This document shows positions 1 through 11,433 of a DNA stretch of 64,000 nt, piece by piece. Where the stretch lies: assembly GCA_025093985.1 (NCBI GenBank), contig JACAAK010000002.1, positions 1,054,001 to 1,118,000 on the forward strand. Direction: 5' to 3'. Numbering within the stretch: position 1 is the first letter of the stretch; the number at the start of each line of letters is the position of its first letter. A model generated the notes under the pieces. The model was given only the letters and a program-made list of their open reading frames with translations. It was not told where the DNA came from and did not search any database. The translations under genes and the position numbers were made by a program. Origin of the DNA: Calvatia gigantea. Its lineage: Eukaryota > Basidiomycota > Agaricomycetes > Agaricales > Lycoperdaceae.

Positions 1-20
1 CACTCATGCTCCTCACTCAC

Positions 21-779
21 GGAACGTAGATGTGTTCGCGTCGACCGTTGGCGGTAATTTCGACTTCAAGTAAACGGTGATGCATAACAATATCCGTTGC
101 CTTGCCTTGAATGAAATGCCCTCTCAAGCGAGCGATAATCTTTCGGATTGGCTCGATCAAAGAACGGACTTGAACGGTACCAACAGCAGCGGCTATCAAG
201 GCGTCAGTGTTAAACGCTTTGATGAGTGTAACATATCTCATACATGGCAACAAAGGCGTAAATGTAGTGAATGTCTCCGAAGAAATCACAGTGACATGGT
301 AGTCTCCAGGACGCAGTCTCTGTAAGACGCCCATCGCCTTATTGGAGAAAGGTGAATTACAGGTTTTTAACCTTGAACTACAGGCGAGACTCGGGACTTA
401 CACCCCATCCTCCACCGACAATTACGAGTCTCGGCTTCTGCGCAAGGAGCCTATTCTCCTCGTCTTCCGCATCATCCACCTGGTCCCGAACAATAGGCAA
501 AGTCTTGGGTCCGCCTCGCTCAGGGCGAAGTGCAAGAGGTAATACCGGGACACGATCTACGTGTTTTTCCTGGTAGGTGAACGCATCATGGATCAGGATG
601 GCAGTAGTGAGACTGACAACGCCAACGACAGAGGAACCAATGAATATACCAGACCACTTGGCCGCTTTACGAAGTCTTGGGAAGGAGGGTGGAGGCGGCG
701 GAGGCGGTGTGGTCGAGAACGGACGGCCAAGACGGACGCGGGAACGAATGCTCTGTATGCCGCGACAAAAGGCGGCCAT
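21..779 (-). CDS. Alternative (type II) NADH dehydrogenase, mitochondrial, 5' part (partial)
   Basis: Rotenone-insensitive single-subunit NADH:ubiquinone oxidoreductase of the inner mitochondrial membrane, FAD-dependent. Two exons are visible: 402-779 and 21-337, with intron 338-401 (GTAAGT donor). A donor GTGAGT at 20 shows that the gene continues off the left edge. The ATG at 779 is chosen because it has a good context (ACCATGG) and starts an Arg/Ser-rich presequence, followed by a hydrophobic segment (about residues 45-65, GIFIGSSVVGVVSL). The dinucleotide-binding motif VIVGGGWG ends exon 1 and continues as AMGVLQRLRPGDYHVTVIS in exon 2, the classical FAD-binding beta-alpha-beta unit. External versus internal orientation cannot be decided from this part. 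Its start codon lies 196 bp from that of the divergent YTH gene. Confidence 0.9.
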
Positions 780-975
780 GGTAGTGGGTGAAGAGAAGGA
801 GCCCCGTGGATGTCGATGGAGAAGTGGTTGAGCCCTGACATCATCCCTTTCCAACTACTCAATATGTGCTTAATTATTTATTTTTGCTAAGGTACACGAC
901 CTTGCTGACCTCAGAACTCAGAACTCAGTCCTCTCACGCACTTTCCTCCTCGCTTCGTCGCCTAAACTGTCGGCG

Positions 976-3660
976 ATGTCCTCCCAAAACTATCCCATTC
1001 CCCCAGTTCCGTCGTCACCGCCTGCTTCGGGTGGTGTTCGTCGTCATCACACCATCACTGCAGCATCCCGCAGCGCACGGAATGCTGCCAGGGAGAGTAT
1101 CACTGAGGAAGTACCGGACCCGTCCTCCATCTGGAATGACGACGAGCCCGTCGACCAGGACTGGGTCGGTGGCATCGGTGCTGTTGGCGAAAAGTCTTCT
1201 CTTCATCGCCAGGCTTCCCTTCCGACCCGCTACAACAGAGGTTCGAGCTGCCATCGATCATAATCTTTATTACTCTTCTCATCGCTCCTGATAGCCTTCC
1301 ACGGTTCCAGGTCAGGCACAATGACACCCAAGACCGTTAACTCTCTCGCCGCCATCGCTGGTCACGAAGGAGATGAGGAACCTTGGAACACCCCTTATGA
1401 CGCCGAAGAGGTGAGTACGCTGTTTCTCCTCTCTACTTCCCACAAATGTCAGGCAACTAACCACCTGTCAGCCGTCACCACAGCAGCCACCAGTCGAACC
1501 CCAATCGCAATCATCTGCATCCCCCCACTCGACCTCGACTTCACCTCCCCCTGGCGCTAATGTTCGGAGGCATGTCTCAATGATCACGACCGGGGCCACC
1601 CGCAAGACTACTTCAGGTCTCAGGCGCTCGGGCACCGTCCAAGGAACAAATCCAGGTGCCCACGCACACTACCAGACCAACACTCCTCCGGAGACTGCAC
1701 CAGACGCTGTTGAGGGTGAGGAGGAGGAAGATCAGGTCCCATACGATGACTATTATAATCAGCCTCAACAAAATTATCCCACCAGTCCTATTGGCCGTCA
1801 ATCCCCGTGGGCAACTGGTAGTAATAGTGGCCAGAATGAGTGGCGCTCCGGTGCTCCACTTTCCAATCAAAACGCGAACCCGGCCATCGACGATATAACA
1901 AATGCCTTATCCGCTCTCGAGATTGCGAGCAATAATGCTCAGTCACAGTATTATAACCCATATGGCGGTGGTGTTATGACCGGACAAAGTGTGCATCCAC
2001 CGCGATTCAATCCCACTCATCCACCCCCATTGCAGCCGCCTGGAGCGCCTAGACATCAACAAAACGCCGGAAACAACAACGGTTTCAAGCTCACGGCCGG
2101 GTCCGATGGACGCAGAACACCACTTGGGGCAGGCCTACCTCGTGGCGGATCAACAACTGGCGCTGGTGCTTCCTATTACCAAAACAACCAGAGATCGGGC
2201 CAAAACGACGACCGCACACAAAGCGGGGCTTGGGAAGGCAGGGAAAGGGCCCTCAGTTCTCGAGGCAGTAACCCTAACCTTCAACACGGTTACCACAGTA
2301 AAAACGCAAGCTCATCGAGCGCTGGAAGTGGTGTTGGAAATGCTAACAACGGAAACGAGAACATTCCAAATGTACCGCCCATCCCTGCTCAATACTTGCA
2401 ACAGCAGCCGCAACGGATGACGAACAACAACCAGGACATGACCCTCAATGCTCAACAATTGCTTAGCACGCCCATTGACGTTCCGACGCTTATTGCCACC
2501 AAGGGATACAACCCCCAGAACTTTGACACCAAGCCGCCCTTCGCTCGGTACTTTGTGATCAAATCCTACACCGAAGACGACGTCCACAAGTCCCTTAAGT
2601 ACGAGATCTGGAGTTCGACGGATCCTGGTAACAAACGCTTGGACAAGGCATACAAAGAAACAGCTGGCCGCGGCCCCATCTACCTGTTCTTCAGTGTTAA
2701 TGCCAGGTCTGTAAGCCCCTTTAGTGAATGAGTATACCACTCAACTCAACTTTTTAGTGGACACTTTTGTGGAATGGCCGAGATGATTACTCCGGTATGT
2801 GGCTAATACCTTGTTCAAGGCCTCCGCTAACCACGAAACAGGTCGACTATACTAGGAGCAGTACTGTCTGGGCATCAGACAAGTGGAAAGGAGTGTTCAA
2901 AGTCAAGTGGATCTTCGTCCGCGACATTCCCAACGCGACTCTGAGACACATCAAATTGAAGTATGTTGTGTGGCCTCTCGTTGGACCCAGCGCTAATTGT
3001 CTTTTTCAGTAATACTCAAGAGCGAAAGCCCGTCACGAATTCTAGGGACACCCAAGAGCTTCTTCCGGACGCAGGTCAAGAAATGTTGAGGATTTTCCAC
3101 ACACATCCTTCAAGGACGTCGTTACTGCAGGATTACGCCTTCTACGAGGTTTGGGACAGCTCTTTTCCAGATGACATTGACGCTCACAATATTCACAGCT
3201 CCAAGCCTTGCAAAAGCTCCAAGCTCAAGGCAACTCAGGCACTAATTCGCCTTCCCAATCCACTTCCCCATCTAATGTTCACTCCCCCCAAATGCAGCCT
3301 GCGGTCGTTCCAGGACCGCAGCAACAAAATGCGTTCAGCATGGCGTATCAAATGCCTGCTATGATGATGGCTGGGTACCCTCAGGCTAACGCCGGGATGG
3401 GATATGGTAACCCTACGGGCCAAGCTTATGCGACTGGCGCAATGGCCGGATATGGAACTACTGCGACAGGGCAAGGCTATGGACAAAGTGGGCAAGGATA
3501 TTCTACCACAGGACCCGGATACAACGTAGGTGTTGGGCAGGGCGGTAATGGATATGGCGGACAACAGGGTTACGGAGGACAGATGAGCCAGACACAGGCT
3601 ATGCATCAAAGTGTGATGCGTCATTCGAGTCCTGGACCTAACCAGTCTGGGTTCTTCTGA
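976..3660 (+). CDS. YTH-domain RNA-binding protein (putative m6A reader, YTHDF-like)
   Basis: Seven exons: 976-1240, 1316-1410, 1472-2706, 2758-2794, 2842-2960, 3010-3148, 3199-3660; about 783 aa. The N-terminal 500 residues are low complexity (Asn, Gln, Gly, Ser). The YTH domain is split over exons 3-6: [19 protein letters not shown], then [33 protein letters not shown] and [11 protein letters not shown]. The Trp residues in [14 protein letters not shown] and DKWKG correspond to the methyladenosine cage of the family. The C-terminus is a Gly/Tyr/Gln-rich tail ([10 protein letters not shown]). The domain with flanking disorder resembles cytoplasmic YTHDF readers; binding to methylated mRNA is inferred from family. 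Intron 1 has a weak donor (GTTCGA), and its acceptor is placed at 1315 because the nearer AG gives a stop. Confidence 0.92.
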
Positions 3661-4578
3661 CGTCGGCGGAGAAAAGTCGAGCAATGTCTGCACAACCAAA
3701 CATGCCCATTAGCAGGGAAAAAGAACCGTAGAATGTGAGGCTTCTGCGAGATGGAGCCTCCTGGTCTCGCACTCTTAAACTGATTCCTTCTCAACGCTTT
3801 CCTTCCTCTCTTCCCACTTCCTCTTCTGCTCGCCTGTCCCATGACTCCTCCATTTCTCCGACACCGCTGACCATAACTATGCTCTCCTCAAGCACAAGGC
3901 CCTGTACTATCACAATACTATCTCACCCCTTTTGGCCTTCTCTCTCAAATTTCACTCAAATATCTCCTTGGATTTCTCTCATCTTTTCATATCTTCCTCT
4001 CCTCCCATGTTATAATATGAATCCGTGGCCTACCCTGTCCAATCCCAAATGCTGATCTGACTCTGCTCTCCTCACTATATATTGCATTATCACGGACAAG
4101 GGACAGTGAATGGACGCTATTCGCTCGGCATCTTGTACTTGTCAATGCAAAACTGTACTCGCTAAAACTCGTATGATTCCAATTTGCTTTATATTTGACC
4201 CCGACCCGGTTCTACTGAGGTCGAAACTTGAAAGAGATGATCACGTGTTCAAGCTTTCAAGGCCTCTTTGGCAGTCTTCAACTTTTTCCGTGCTGTCCTC
4301 AAGATGAGTGTCTTACGGATACAAAACAAGATTTATATAAATGCCGCGCAGCAGCCGAAAGATACCGTCCATACAGATGTGGATCCGTAACATCATGCCA
4401 CACTCCAACCATTGTTCGCCGGCGCATGTTGGACTCTCCGAACCGGTCCACTCGCAAAACAAAAATAGAGCTTGTGCCAATGAGTCAAGCCATCTCCCTG
4501 ACATATTCCGAGATTCACAGCATCATATAAAGGGTGTGGAATGCTTAATTCGTCCACCCTCAACTTTTGCGAGAGGAC
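3661..4578. other. Intergenic region, YTH gene to ADGF gene
   Basis: About 0.9 kb with no supported gene. It is CT-rich and holds the 3' UTR of the YTH gene and the upstream region of the ADGF gene. The open frames here show no recognisable domain and no splice-consistent extension. Confidence 0.6.
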
Positions 4579-7500
4579 ATGGTGTCTCTTCCTATGGACA
4601 AGGATGACTATCTTGAACAACGGAGCAGGCTAATCGACGAGGACAGAAGGTTGAGAAGGGATCGGTCGAGTTTGAAATCGCGCTCAATGCTCGAGGAGGA
4701 AGCGGACGAGATCGTACGACGCATTCGGGCGGAGGAGGCAGAGAGTCTCTGGAAGGTGGAACTTCCGGACGTCCCAGACCCATTCCCTGGCATGGAATTC
4801 CTCACTGGTTTGTCTGTGCCCCATAATCGACAGCGTGATGCTAGTAACTCCGTAATAACAGGGAAGAAAGTCATTGAAAAGACGCGCATATTTAAGATTC
4901 TGTCTCGGGTTAAGGCTATCGTCTTGGCCACGCCCGAGTCCGTCACTAATATTTTGTTTGCAGATGCCGAAGGGTGCTCTTCTCCATGCCCATGTTGGGG
5001 CTACAGTTGACGCTCGTATCCTACTAGACCTGGCAATCAAGCAGCCCGCGATTCACGTCCGTGTATCCGAGCCGTTGATCACAGAGAATCTCACGTCAAT
5101 CCTTCCCGAGTTCTTGTCTTTACCAAGGGAGCTGTACAACCCTGATAATACTAGCATAACTTCAGGCAGTTACGTCCCAAACACATGGGTTAATATTACG
5201 AAAGCAAGAGAGTCATTCGATCCTTCGTTGGGAGGTACAAAGGGGTTCGATAAGTGGGTCGTAGATGGAATGATAATCCACCCCAACGAGGCTTACGGAA
5301 CGCATAATACTGTCTCCAAGGTACTTGTTCTTGTCGCTGTGCTGCCCCAGCTAGGAATGGCCTAACGAACCCCCTTAGATTTGGGAGAAATTCAAAAGCA
5401 CTTTTTCAGTTGCTCGCGTGAGCAAACTCCGAATATGTTGTTTCCTTTCGACAATATTGCTTTTAGGGCCTCCTACATTTTCTGCCTATTTGGAAACAAT
5501 ATCTTCGACTGTTCTTCCTTACCTTGATAGAAGACGGAATATGTTACATGGAACCACAAGTCGATTTCCTTGTCACAAAGTGAGCTCACATGTACCCAAT
5601 CCGGTGTTCACATCTTTTCTGTTCGTAGGGGCATAGGTTGAAGCTGATGCGATGACACCCGTCACCTATCGAGACATTGTGCTCATTTTTGGAGAGTGTG
5701 TTCTGGAAGTCAAGGAAAAGTTTAAGAAAGAAGGTCGTGGCAACAAGTTCCTCGGGGCTAGAGTAAGTGCCATTGGTAAATAAAATTTCTAAATCTGATG
5801 GACCAACTAGATTATTTGTACATCACTCAGGGCCGTGGCACCAAAAGATCTCTACCCGTATCTCGACGACTGTATCGCTATAAAGAAAGAATTTCCTCAC
5901 CTAATTGCGGGTGAATATTCTATATGTTCCGCGCGGCCTAGATATCTAAATGCGCGCCCTCCAGGGTATGACCTCGTCGGCGACGAAAATGAGCTACACC
6001 CAATCATCGACTACATCGAGCCCTTACTTTACTATCGCAAGCGTCAAGCTGAGGAAGGTGTTGAAATACCATTCCTGTTCCACGCAGGAGAAACGTTGGG
6101 CGATGGTGATGCAGCTGACAGTAACGTATACGACACAGTCCTTCTGGGAACTAAACGAATTGGACACGGGTTAGCCTTGCAAATAATGATTCTTCCGTGA
6201 TAGTTTAACACCCCAAAACCCGATCAGGTTCTCTCTTGTGAAACATCCAAAGCTCATTCAACTCTGTCGCGAGCGAGGCATTCTACTGGAAGTCTGCCCT
6301 ATTTCGTGAGTAGTGCCCCCCCACACCCGCTTGGTTACCCACGGACTCCGTGCCACAGAAATGAGATCCTTGTAGGACAAACTCAATTCTTGACCCTGTA
6401 GACGTTGCCTTATGATCATCAACAGCACCTCACATCCTCTATGCCCGTGCATCCACTTCCCATCATCCTGAACAACGGAGTACCTGTTGCCTTGAGCCCA
6501 GACGATCCATCTGCCTTTGGCAACCTCGGTTTAACGTACGATTTCTTCCAGGTGACTGGGGTTGCGCATCTCCAATCCTGCTCCAGTGCGCTGAACTTTT
6601 GGTCTTAGGTCCTTGTAGCTAGTGAAATAAACGGTCTAAGCACGCTTGGCGTGCTGGCAAAGGATACAGTCATTAACCGGTCAGTGAGACGTGACCACTC
6701 AGTGAGACACCTGACTTCTATGGGCTTTCCTGGGTTGCGTTTCCGTCCTTCCTCCCCGGACTTTTTGTAAATATGATCTCAGGTGTCTCTAGTTTATGTT
6801 CAACTCGTTATAAGGACATTATTTACATTGTTTCCTCTGCAATGTTCGAGATCTTGCAAGAGACTCCTAGATAAGGTGTTGTCCAGTGGTATTGGATGTT
6901 TTTATGCTGAAAAATCTTGCACACAATTATTTTAAAACATTGTTTTATTTAGTTCCCCATATATTTGTGCACAGAAATGCACCCAAACCATGAAGAGAGT
7001 GTCGAAACTTCCTGCTCCTTGAGAGTGATTGATCTGTCCTGTCACATCACAGCGTTCCAAATTTGGAACACCTGTAATAGTGTGTTTACCAGAAAACGCA
7101 GGCCATAGGGACCAAAGCTTAAGTAAGGAGTACTCAAGCAGCAAATTAACCAGTCCAAAATAGCTGAAAACGAGCTGGAAGTGGACGGCGAAGAGCAGGA
7201 TGTCAAGGATGATCAACATCAGTTGGCCGTGATGGGCTCTTTGGGATGCGTGACGTGACGCGTCTCACTGAGTGGTTTGTGGTGTGATAAGAAATTCTGC
7301 AAGTGATTAGTCGATTTTACCTCTTCCTCTTGATATTTCACTACCAAATTCGTGCAACACATAGTCTACATGGCACTCAAATGGGGTATCCAATCATTTT
7401 GGGATGAATCCCCTCAATAAATTATTCCGAAGGGGAATCACTAATTTACTGCCTCACTGACCGGTTAATGACTGTAGTATCGAGGTGCGTGTATCCAGCC

Positions 7501-7651
7501 TCCAACCTGTTTTCTGCTACCTCTCATGGGCGGGAAGTTCTCCATGATGGCTCTGGAAGAGAAGAAGACGGCATTATTGACATGGGAGAAGGGGTGGCAA
7601 GCATTCTTGGATTACATCGTCTCTAATTACGCATTGAAAGTTGTGAACTAA
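4579..7651 (+). pseudogene. Adenosine deaminase-related growth factor (ADGF/CECR1-like), interrupted by a DNA element
   Basis: Zinc-dependent adenosine deaminase family. Exons: 4579-4807, 4862-4908, 4964-5320, 5379-5417, 5467-5579, 5637-5762, 5811-5910, 5965-6169, 6228-6305, 6359-6371, 6426-6551, 6609-6666 plus 7477-7484 (split by the element), 7538-7651; about 538 aa originally. Metal and catalytic motifs are intact: MPKGALLHAH, FHAGETLGDG, GTKRIGHG and SPDDPSAFG. No signal peptide is seen, unlike secreted animal ADGFs. Exon 10 is only 13 nt. Two lesions: the junction between exons 5 and 6 is one base out of frame, and an 808-bp inverted-repeat element sits in codon 'AAG GAT AGT ATC GAG' near the C-terminus. 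With the element in place the frame ends in a short foreign tail, losing the last roughly 40 residues, including the conserved FSMMALEEKKTAL segment. Confidence 0.85.
6667..7474. mobile_element. Non-autonomous Tc1/mariner-type (MITE-like) element, 808 bp, TA target duplication
   Basis: Perfect 22-bp terminal inverted repeats: the left end begins CAGTCATTAACCGGTC at 6667, and the right end is its exact reverse complement, ending at 7474. Both ends are flanked by TA (6665-6666 and 7475-7476), the target-site signature of Tc1/mariner and Fot1/pogo elements; the CAGT terminus fits too. The motif TCAGTGAGAC occurs twice near the left end (6681-6690, 6699-6708) and inverted at 7262-7271, suggesting subterminal transposase-binding sites. 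The longest internal open frame (about 95 codons, minus, 6932-7219) has no transposase motif, so the element depends on a partner elsewhere. It lies in the penultimate exon of the ADGF gene. Confidence 0.88.
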
Positions 7652-8289
7652 ATGCTCAAAGTCACTGTGACACTTTGGGGAAATTTTTGCCCTTTTTATG
7701 CTGAGGGAGCAGAGTCTTCTCTCCTCCGTTGCCTTCCCCTGTGAATAACGATGCCACTTGATTGATGTTTCCTCAAAATCATCTGTCTTCAAATGAAGAT
7801 GTGATGAGTCTGAGACTTTTCCCGCCCCCCACCAGCTTCCGATACACCTAGGGTATCGGACTTCAGTGCGAAAATATCGTTGCCGCTCAGACGGTAGATG
7901 GGTTGCAGATGTGCTGGAGTGGGCTATTTCTTTGCGAAATGAAAAATGAGTCACACAGGCATGGCTTACCCTTGAGCTGGCTTCCCAGAGAACCCCTTGT
8001 TTTAACCGTAGTAGAGTATGATACCTATGTATGTGAAGCGTGTTACCCCTCACCAGAATGTGGGGAAATGAGTCAGTACAGGTCAGTGCTCAACGCACAG
8101 CCCAGCAACATTCAATATGAGTCACACTCGACAAGCGGCCGCCAGGGATTGGGCGGGAGGCGGGTTAATGCTCTAAATTAGGAAAGGTGCGGGTCCGTCA
8201 CAATCCCGGCTGTTTCCATATAAATACCTCGCGCCTTTTCCCTCACCTCTCCCATCCTCTTCCTGAGGGTTCCTTTTCCCACTGACACG
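7652..8289. other. Intergenic region, ADGF to F-box gene
   Basis: 638 bp with no supported gene. It contains the ADGF 3' flank and the F-box promoter, with a TATA-like box close to the downstream start codon. Confidence 0.6.
8219..8226 (+). promoter_or_regulatory. TATA-like box of the F-box gene
   Basis: TATAAATA, 63 bp before the ATG at 8290, within CCATATAAATACC. Spacing fits a core promoter with a short 5' UTR. Assignment is by sequence and position only. Confidence 0.4.
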
Positions 8290-11041
8290 ATGAATACAAC
8301 CACAACTCGTTCCTCTGCCAGGCTCCGTGAGCAGCGACAAGCCACCCTCAATGTGGCAAATCCCATCCAAGGCGGGACCCAGCCTGCCCAATCACAATCC
8401 CCAACGCGTTCCGCCAATAAACCCAGTCCCGCAAAACGACGCAAGGTATATCATAAGGCTGAAGGTCCAAGCAGTTCCAAGAGCAAGGCCACCTCAAAGC
8501 CAGACAATCGAGTGAAGGGTAGAAGGGGTCACCTCAAGCAAATGACTGAAATGCCGATGGATGTTCTTTATGAGATCTTCAACTCCTTAGAACCTCTTGA
8601 TCTCCTGCGTCTCTCTTGGTCAAGCAGGATGTTGCATTTCATTATCATGGGGAAATCTGCGAGATTTCTTTGGGAAAATGTATGTGTTAGGTATTGTAGG
8701 CGCTCTTCAGCATCCTCAATGATTCGTGCAGGCCTTTGAGGCACTATACGCCTCTCCTCATGCCCCTCCATCGTGTCCCCCCGATCTCAACCTCGCACAA
8801 TATACCAGATTGTTGTTCGATAAGCGATGCATGGTGAGACTTTTGTCTTTACTACCAGTGCCCCCTTTGCTCACCTTGCCACACTGTCTATTTTTATATC
8901 TCGTTTTATCAGGAATGCAATTCACCCCATGGAACGCACGTTGCATGGCCTCATAGATTGCGGGTATGCGGTAACTGTTTGGAAGGCGAACGGTACGCTC
9001 ACTATACACCTCCGGTAACTTTCTCTCATAAAAAGCAGATTTACCACTTTGATGACTCCATATCGGTATTGGCTCTTCATTCCCATGATGCGGACATTTG
9101 TTCATGGGAGTAAGTCAGCCTCTCGGTCTCCCAATGTCGCACGATGCTTAGTCCAAGTCAGAACATCACACATATGTTCTAACAAGCGAATTCGACGAAG
9201 TCAAAGCGAAAATGGACTCTTTGAGCCAGAGCTCCGATGAATGGACCGAGTACGTGAAACAGAGGGGGGAGTGGATGAATGCTAGGCGGTTGGTGAGGAT
9301 ATCCTTTATGGCCATGATTGTGTGTCCGCGACATTGACACACCATGCAGGACGAATGGAAATTTGCGCAATGGCAGAGGGAGCAGAAACGCGACAGGAAG
9401 AACGAACTCGAAGAAACTAGGGTAACCAGGAGGAATGCGTGAGCTTTGTCCTGGTCAATTTCTTGCATAGTTGTACTCATGCCCTTTTACAGAATTGTCG
9501 CAAAGTTAGGCGAACTCGGTACGTCATTATTATAAGTCAGCCTCGGGTATCTCATAGCTGAACTGTACAGGTTGGAAAGAAGAGCTCGACCATCTGAACG
9601 TGAATCAGCTCTGGACCTTACCAGGTATGAGGATAGCGAAACCGCTCACAGACAAAGGTGCGTTCCTCCAATACACCCAAGAAAGGACTCTGTGCCTAAT
9701 GATTCTCGCAGCCTGGGAAGCCCTCTGTCCAGAACTCATTGAACATCTCGAAGCTGTTAAAGAACTCCGCCTTGAACGAGAGAAACAGAACCGGATTGCC
9801 AAACGTTGCCGTATCCTTTCCGGGAAAATCTCATCTTGGGCAATCGGCCAACCTCAATCACAGGACATATTGCCAAAGGTCCTTGACACTGCGTTCAGCG
9901 AACCTTTCAAATCTTTCATCTTTGACGATTCGGATAGAGAATCAGCATTCGTTACGGACAAGGATGAGCTTGCAGAGAGTGATGGAACGGTTCACTGAAG
10001 ATTGGAACGAGGCCCGGAATCAGTTCCTCCTCTCTCTGATTCCTGAATCAACCAGCAAACGAAGTGGGACAAGGAACTTGAAGGGCGAGGGCAAAGCAAC
10101 ACGTACCTCAGTGCTCGGCCTCGCTACAACGTTTTTCCAGTGTTCCTCTAGGCAAGAGGCTGTATCTTATCCTCGCATCCTTGCACATGACTGTCAACGT
10201 CCGCTAGCTACAAATGGAAATAGGCGTGATACCGACCCCGAAGGCCTCGATGTACTCTCGACTGGAATATACTCTAGACCCTGGTTAAGCCATTGTCAGG
10301 ATTTGACCTTTGATCAGGAAGCGTCAGATGCCGCACGGATGATTGTGCAACAGTGCGGAGAGAATCCGGATGAGGCCACTGTGGAAAGGATGGATGAGAT
10401 CGATTTTAGACTCGAGTGCGTGAGGTGCTCAGAACCCAAGAAGGGACGCTGTGTTATGAAGTGGCGCATGGCTGTATGTCCCCTTCCATTCCTCTCTCTC
10501 TCACGGAAGTTAACACATCACATAGATTTGGCACGAGCTGGACAAGCATTCTGGCCGCGGTGATGAGCCCCAACCCACGTCCCCAACCAAGGGGAAGAAG
10601 GTCAAACAGCCAACAGGCGGGGCAAGGTGGCGCCTCGCCATAGACCCCGAAGACCTTGCCTTGGTATATACCAAAGAAGAGAGTACTCCGACAGTAAGAC
10701 CACACTTCAAGTGCAAGGCATGTCAGACTCGGTTCCAGAGTTTCGCCGGATCTGAGCTGGAAGTCATGCGAACTCATTGGGAACAGTAAGTATCGTTATA
10801 CCCTTCGCACGTCCACCACAATTATTAACCGCTTCCATGCGATAGCTGTTACTGCCATGCTGCGATGGCGGATATCGACGACAGGCTCCTTCCTTCAAAT
10901 CTGGAAAACTCGTCTGTTCCGGAGGATAAATTATTGAAAGCCCTGTTCGAAGTCCCACTAGATCAACCGGTCAAGAACACCCATGCCATTATAAGGATTC
11001 CTATGCGGAAGGAGGCAAGCGGGGATATTAAGATGGCGTGA
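8290..11041 (+). CDS. F-box domain protein of the large Agaricomycete family
   Basis: Exons: 8290-8679, 8732-8833, 8913-8992, 9039-9109, 9162-9292, 9350-9438, 9493-9518, 9571-9657, 9712-10473, 10526-10785, 10846-11041. The N-terminus is basic and Ser/Pro-rich (KPSPAKRRK). The F-box follows at about residues 95-130: MPMDVLYEIFNSLEPLDLLRLSWSS. Next is the family-typical CPPDLNLAQYTRLLFD segment and a CMEC...CGNC zinc-ribbon-like pair, then coiled-coil-prone helices. The C-terminal half contains EASDAARMIVQQCGENP, ECVRCSEPKKG and CYCHAAM. It is probably an SCF ubiquitin-ligase substrate adaptor. Around 9970-9980 the frame shifts by one base inside exon 9 with no plausible intron, so the gene is a pseudogene or the consensus has an indel. 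Confidence 0.85.
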
Positions 11042-11433
11042 ACGTTTTATGGAACACTATTGACTCCTCATTTATGTCGACTCCACAGTCGCACGAGTAT
11101 ACCCAAGGACCTGTTCCTAGATTCACCCCCATCGATAGTATACGATACCCGCATGCTGCGAGGATGTTATGAGTAGAACAATCTCAGAAGAAGTGTAGAG
11201 TTGGCCTGATAATCGTTTCTTGAAATTTCGAAAGTTCGACTGAGTTGTTGTACTGGCTACCAAATTGGGAATGGCTAGAATCATATCTTGTTGCACATGT
11301 GACTCAATCTCTCCTCTACTCCTTCAACAGACCATTTCCCCTTTGTGCTCCCGAAAACTTCAGATCTCTTTGCAAGTGCGCTAGTCAAGTAACGGCCTGT
11401 CCCAGCAGAGATCTCATCAAGCTATCGGTGAAT
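11042..11433. other. Intergenic region, F-box to eIF2B beta
   Basis: 392 bp between two genes on the same strand. It holds the 3' end of the F-box gene and the promoter of the eIF2B gene. No coding or repeat structure is seen. Confidence 0.6.

Noticed and set aside
6372..6401. 30-nt intron in ADGF (GTAGGA...TGTAG)
   Set aside because: Using the acceptor at 6425 gives a normal 54-nt intron and the family sequence NEIL-HLTSSMPVHPLP without an insertion.
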